A stretch of DNA of 64,000 bases from the NCBI GenBank assembly GCA_903932145.1, contig CAIZFE010000015.1, positions 19,149 to 83,148 of the forward strand. Reading direction: 5' to 3'. This DNA is from an uncultured Rhodopila sp. Its GTDB lineage: Bacteria > Pseudomonadota > Alphaproteobacteria > Acetobacterales > Acetobacteraceae. This document shows positions 63,122 through 64,000 of the stretch, in pieces. The number at the start of each line of letters is the position of its first letter. The first letter of the stretch is position 1. The translations under genes were made by a program, and so were the position numbers. The notes under the pieces are model-generated. The model had not been told where the DNA came from. It ran no database searches and saw nothing but the letters and a program-made list of their open reading frames with translations.

Positions 63122-64000
<879 letters not shown>

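Overview
The window looks like chromosomal DNA from a GC-rich alphaproteobacterium, most likely Rhodospirillales and probably Acetobacteraceae-like. This is inferred from the roughly 60-65% GC composition, an atpH-atpA pair heading an F1 ATP synthase operon, an IalB-family protein, a RlmN gene, many Bug/TctC- and Liv-type uptake systems, and numerous catabolic oxidoreductases. No rRNA, tRNA, CRISPR array, integrase or intact insertion sequence was seen.

Layout. 1-688: C-terminal part of an MFS-like membrane protein, cut by the window edge. 701-4533 (-): branched-chain amino acid-type ABC transporter livH-livM-livG-livF, divergent from a maleylacetoacetate isomerase-like GST. 5315-9208 (-): secreted GH26 glycosidase, then a D-2-hydroxyacid dehydrogenase / CPA2 antiporter pair. 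9718-10351 (-): two-gene ribbon-helix-helix plus membrane protein unit with a palindromic promoter. 10660-15823 (-): Ogt and a catabolic set (PhyH dioxygenase, serine hydrolase, HpcH/HpaI aldolase, FAD-linked 2-hydroxyacid dehydrogenase). 16014-22660 (+): FAH-family hydrolase, complete tripartite tricarboxylate transporter (TctC, TctB, TctA) with an extra signal-less binding-protein-like gene, then an amidohydrolase and a metallo-beta-lactamase-fold hydrolase. 23012-30721: NhaA, aldo/keto reductase, ketopantoate reductase-like protein, RidA, two SDRs, sulfurtransferase, VOC protein, GST and rhodanese. 30754-36639 (+): cysteine synthase-like enzyme, then an SsuABC/TauABC-type transporter with two binding proteins and a TauD-like dioxygenase, which together suggest organosulfur scavenging. 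36726-45617: Liv-type binding protein, DUF35/thiolase-like pair, orphan OmpR-type regulator, thiolase, amidohydrolase, SDR and an MFS transporter. 45922-47561 (+): an uncharacterised protein and a three-gene micro-operon (two tiny membrane proteins and a ribbon-helix-helix-like protein). 47824-53305: housekeeping genes (rlmN, IalB, SpoU methyltransferase, DsbA-like isomerase, TrpD-like protein, thrC). 53421-55721: remnant of a DUF433 antitoxin, a decayed LytS-type kinase and an intact LytTR regulator. 56005-60136: PEP-CTERM repeat protein, MFS transporter and a DUF433/DUF5615 toxin-antitoxin pair. 60226-64000: thiolase, esterase, atpH and the start of atpA.

The most novel-looking material is the pair of loci (9718-10351 and 46979-47561) in which a small ribbon-helix-helix-like protein with a C-terminal beta-hairpin is translationally coupled to very small membrane proteins. 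One of these is only 28 residues long. Other points of note are a sensor kinase inactivated by two frameshifts and a stop beside an intact partner regulator, a thiolase-like protein lacking the nucleophilic cysteine next to a DUF35 protein, and several families of intergenic palindromes.
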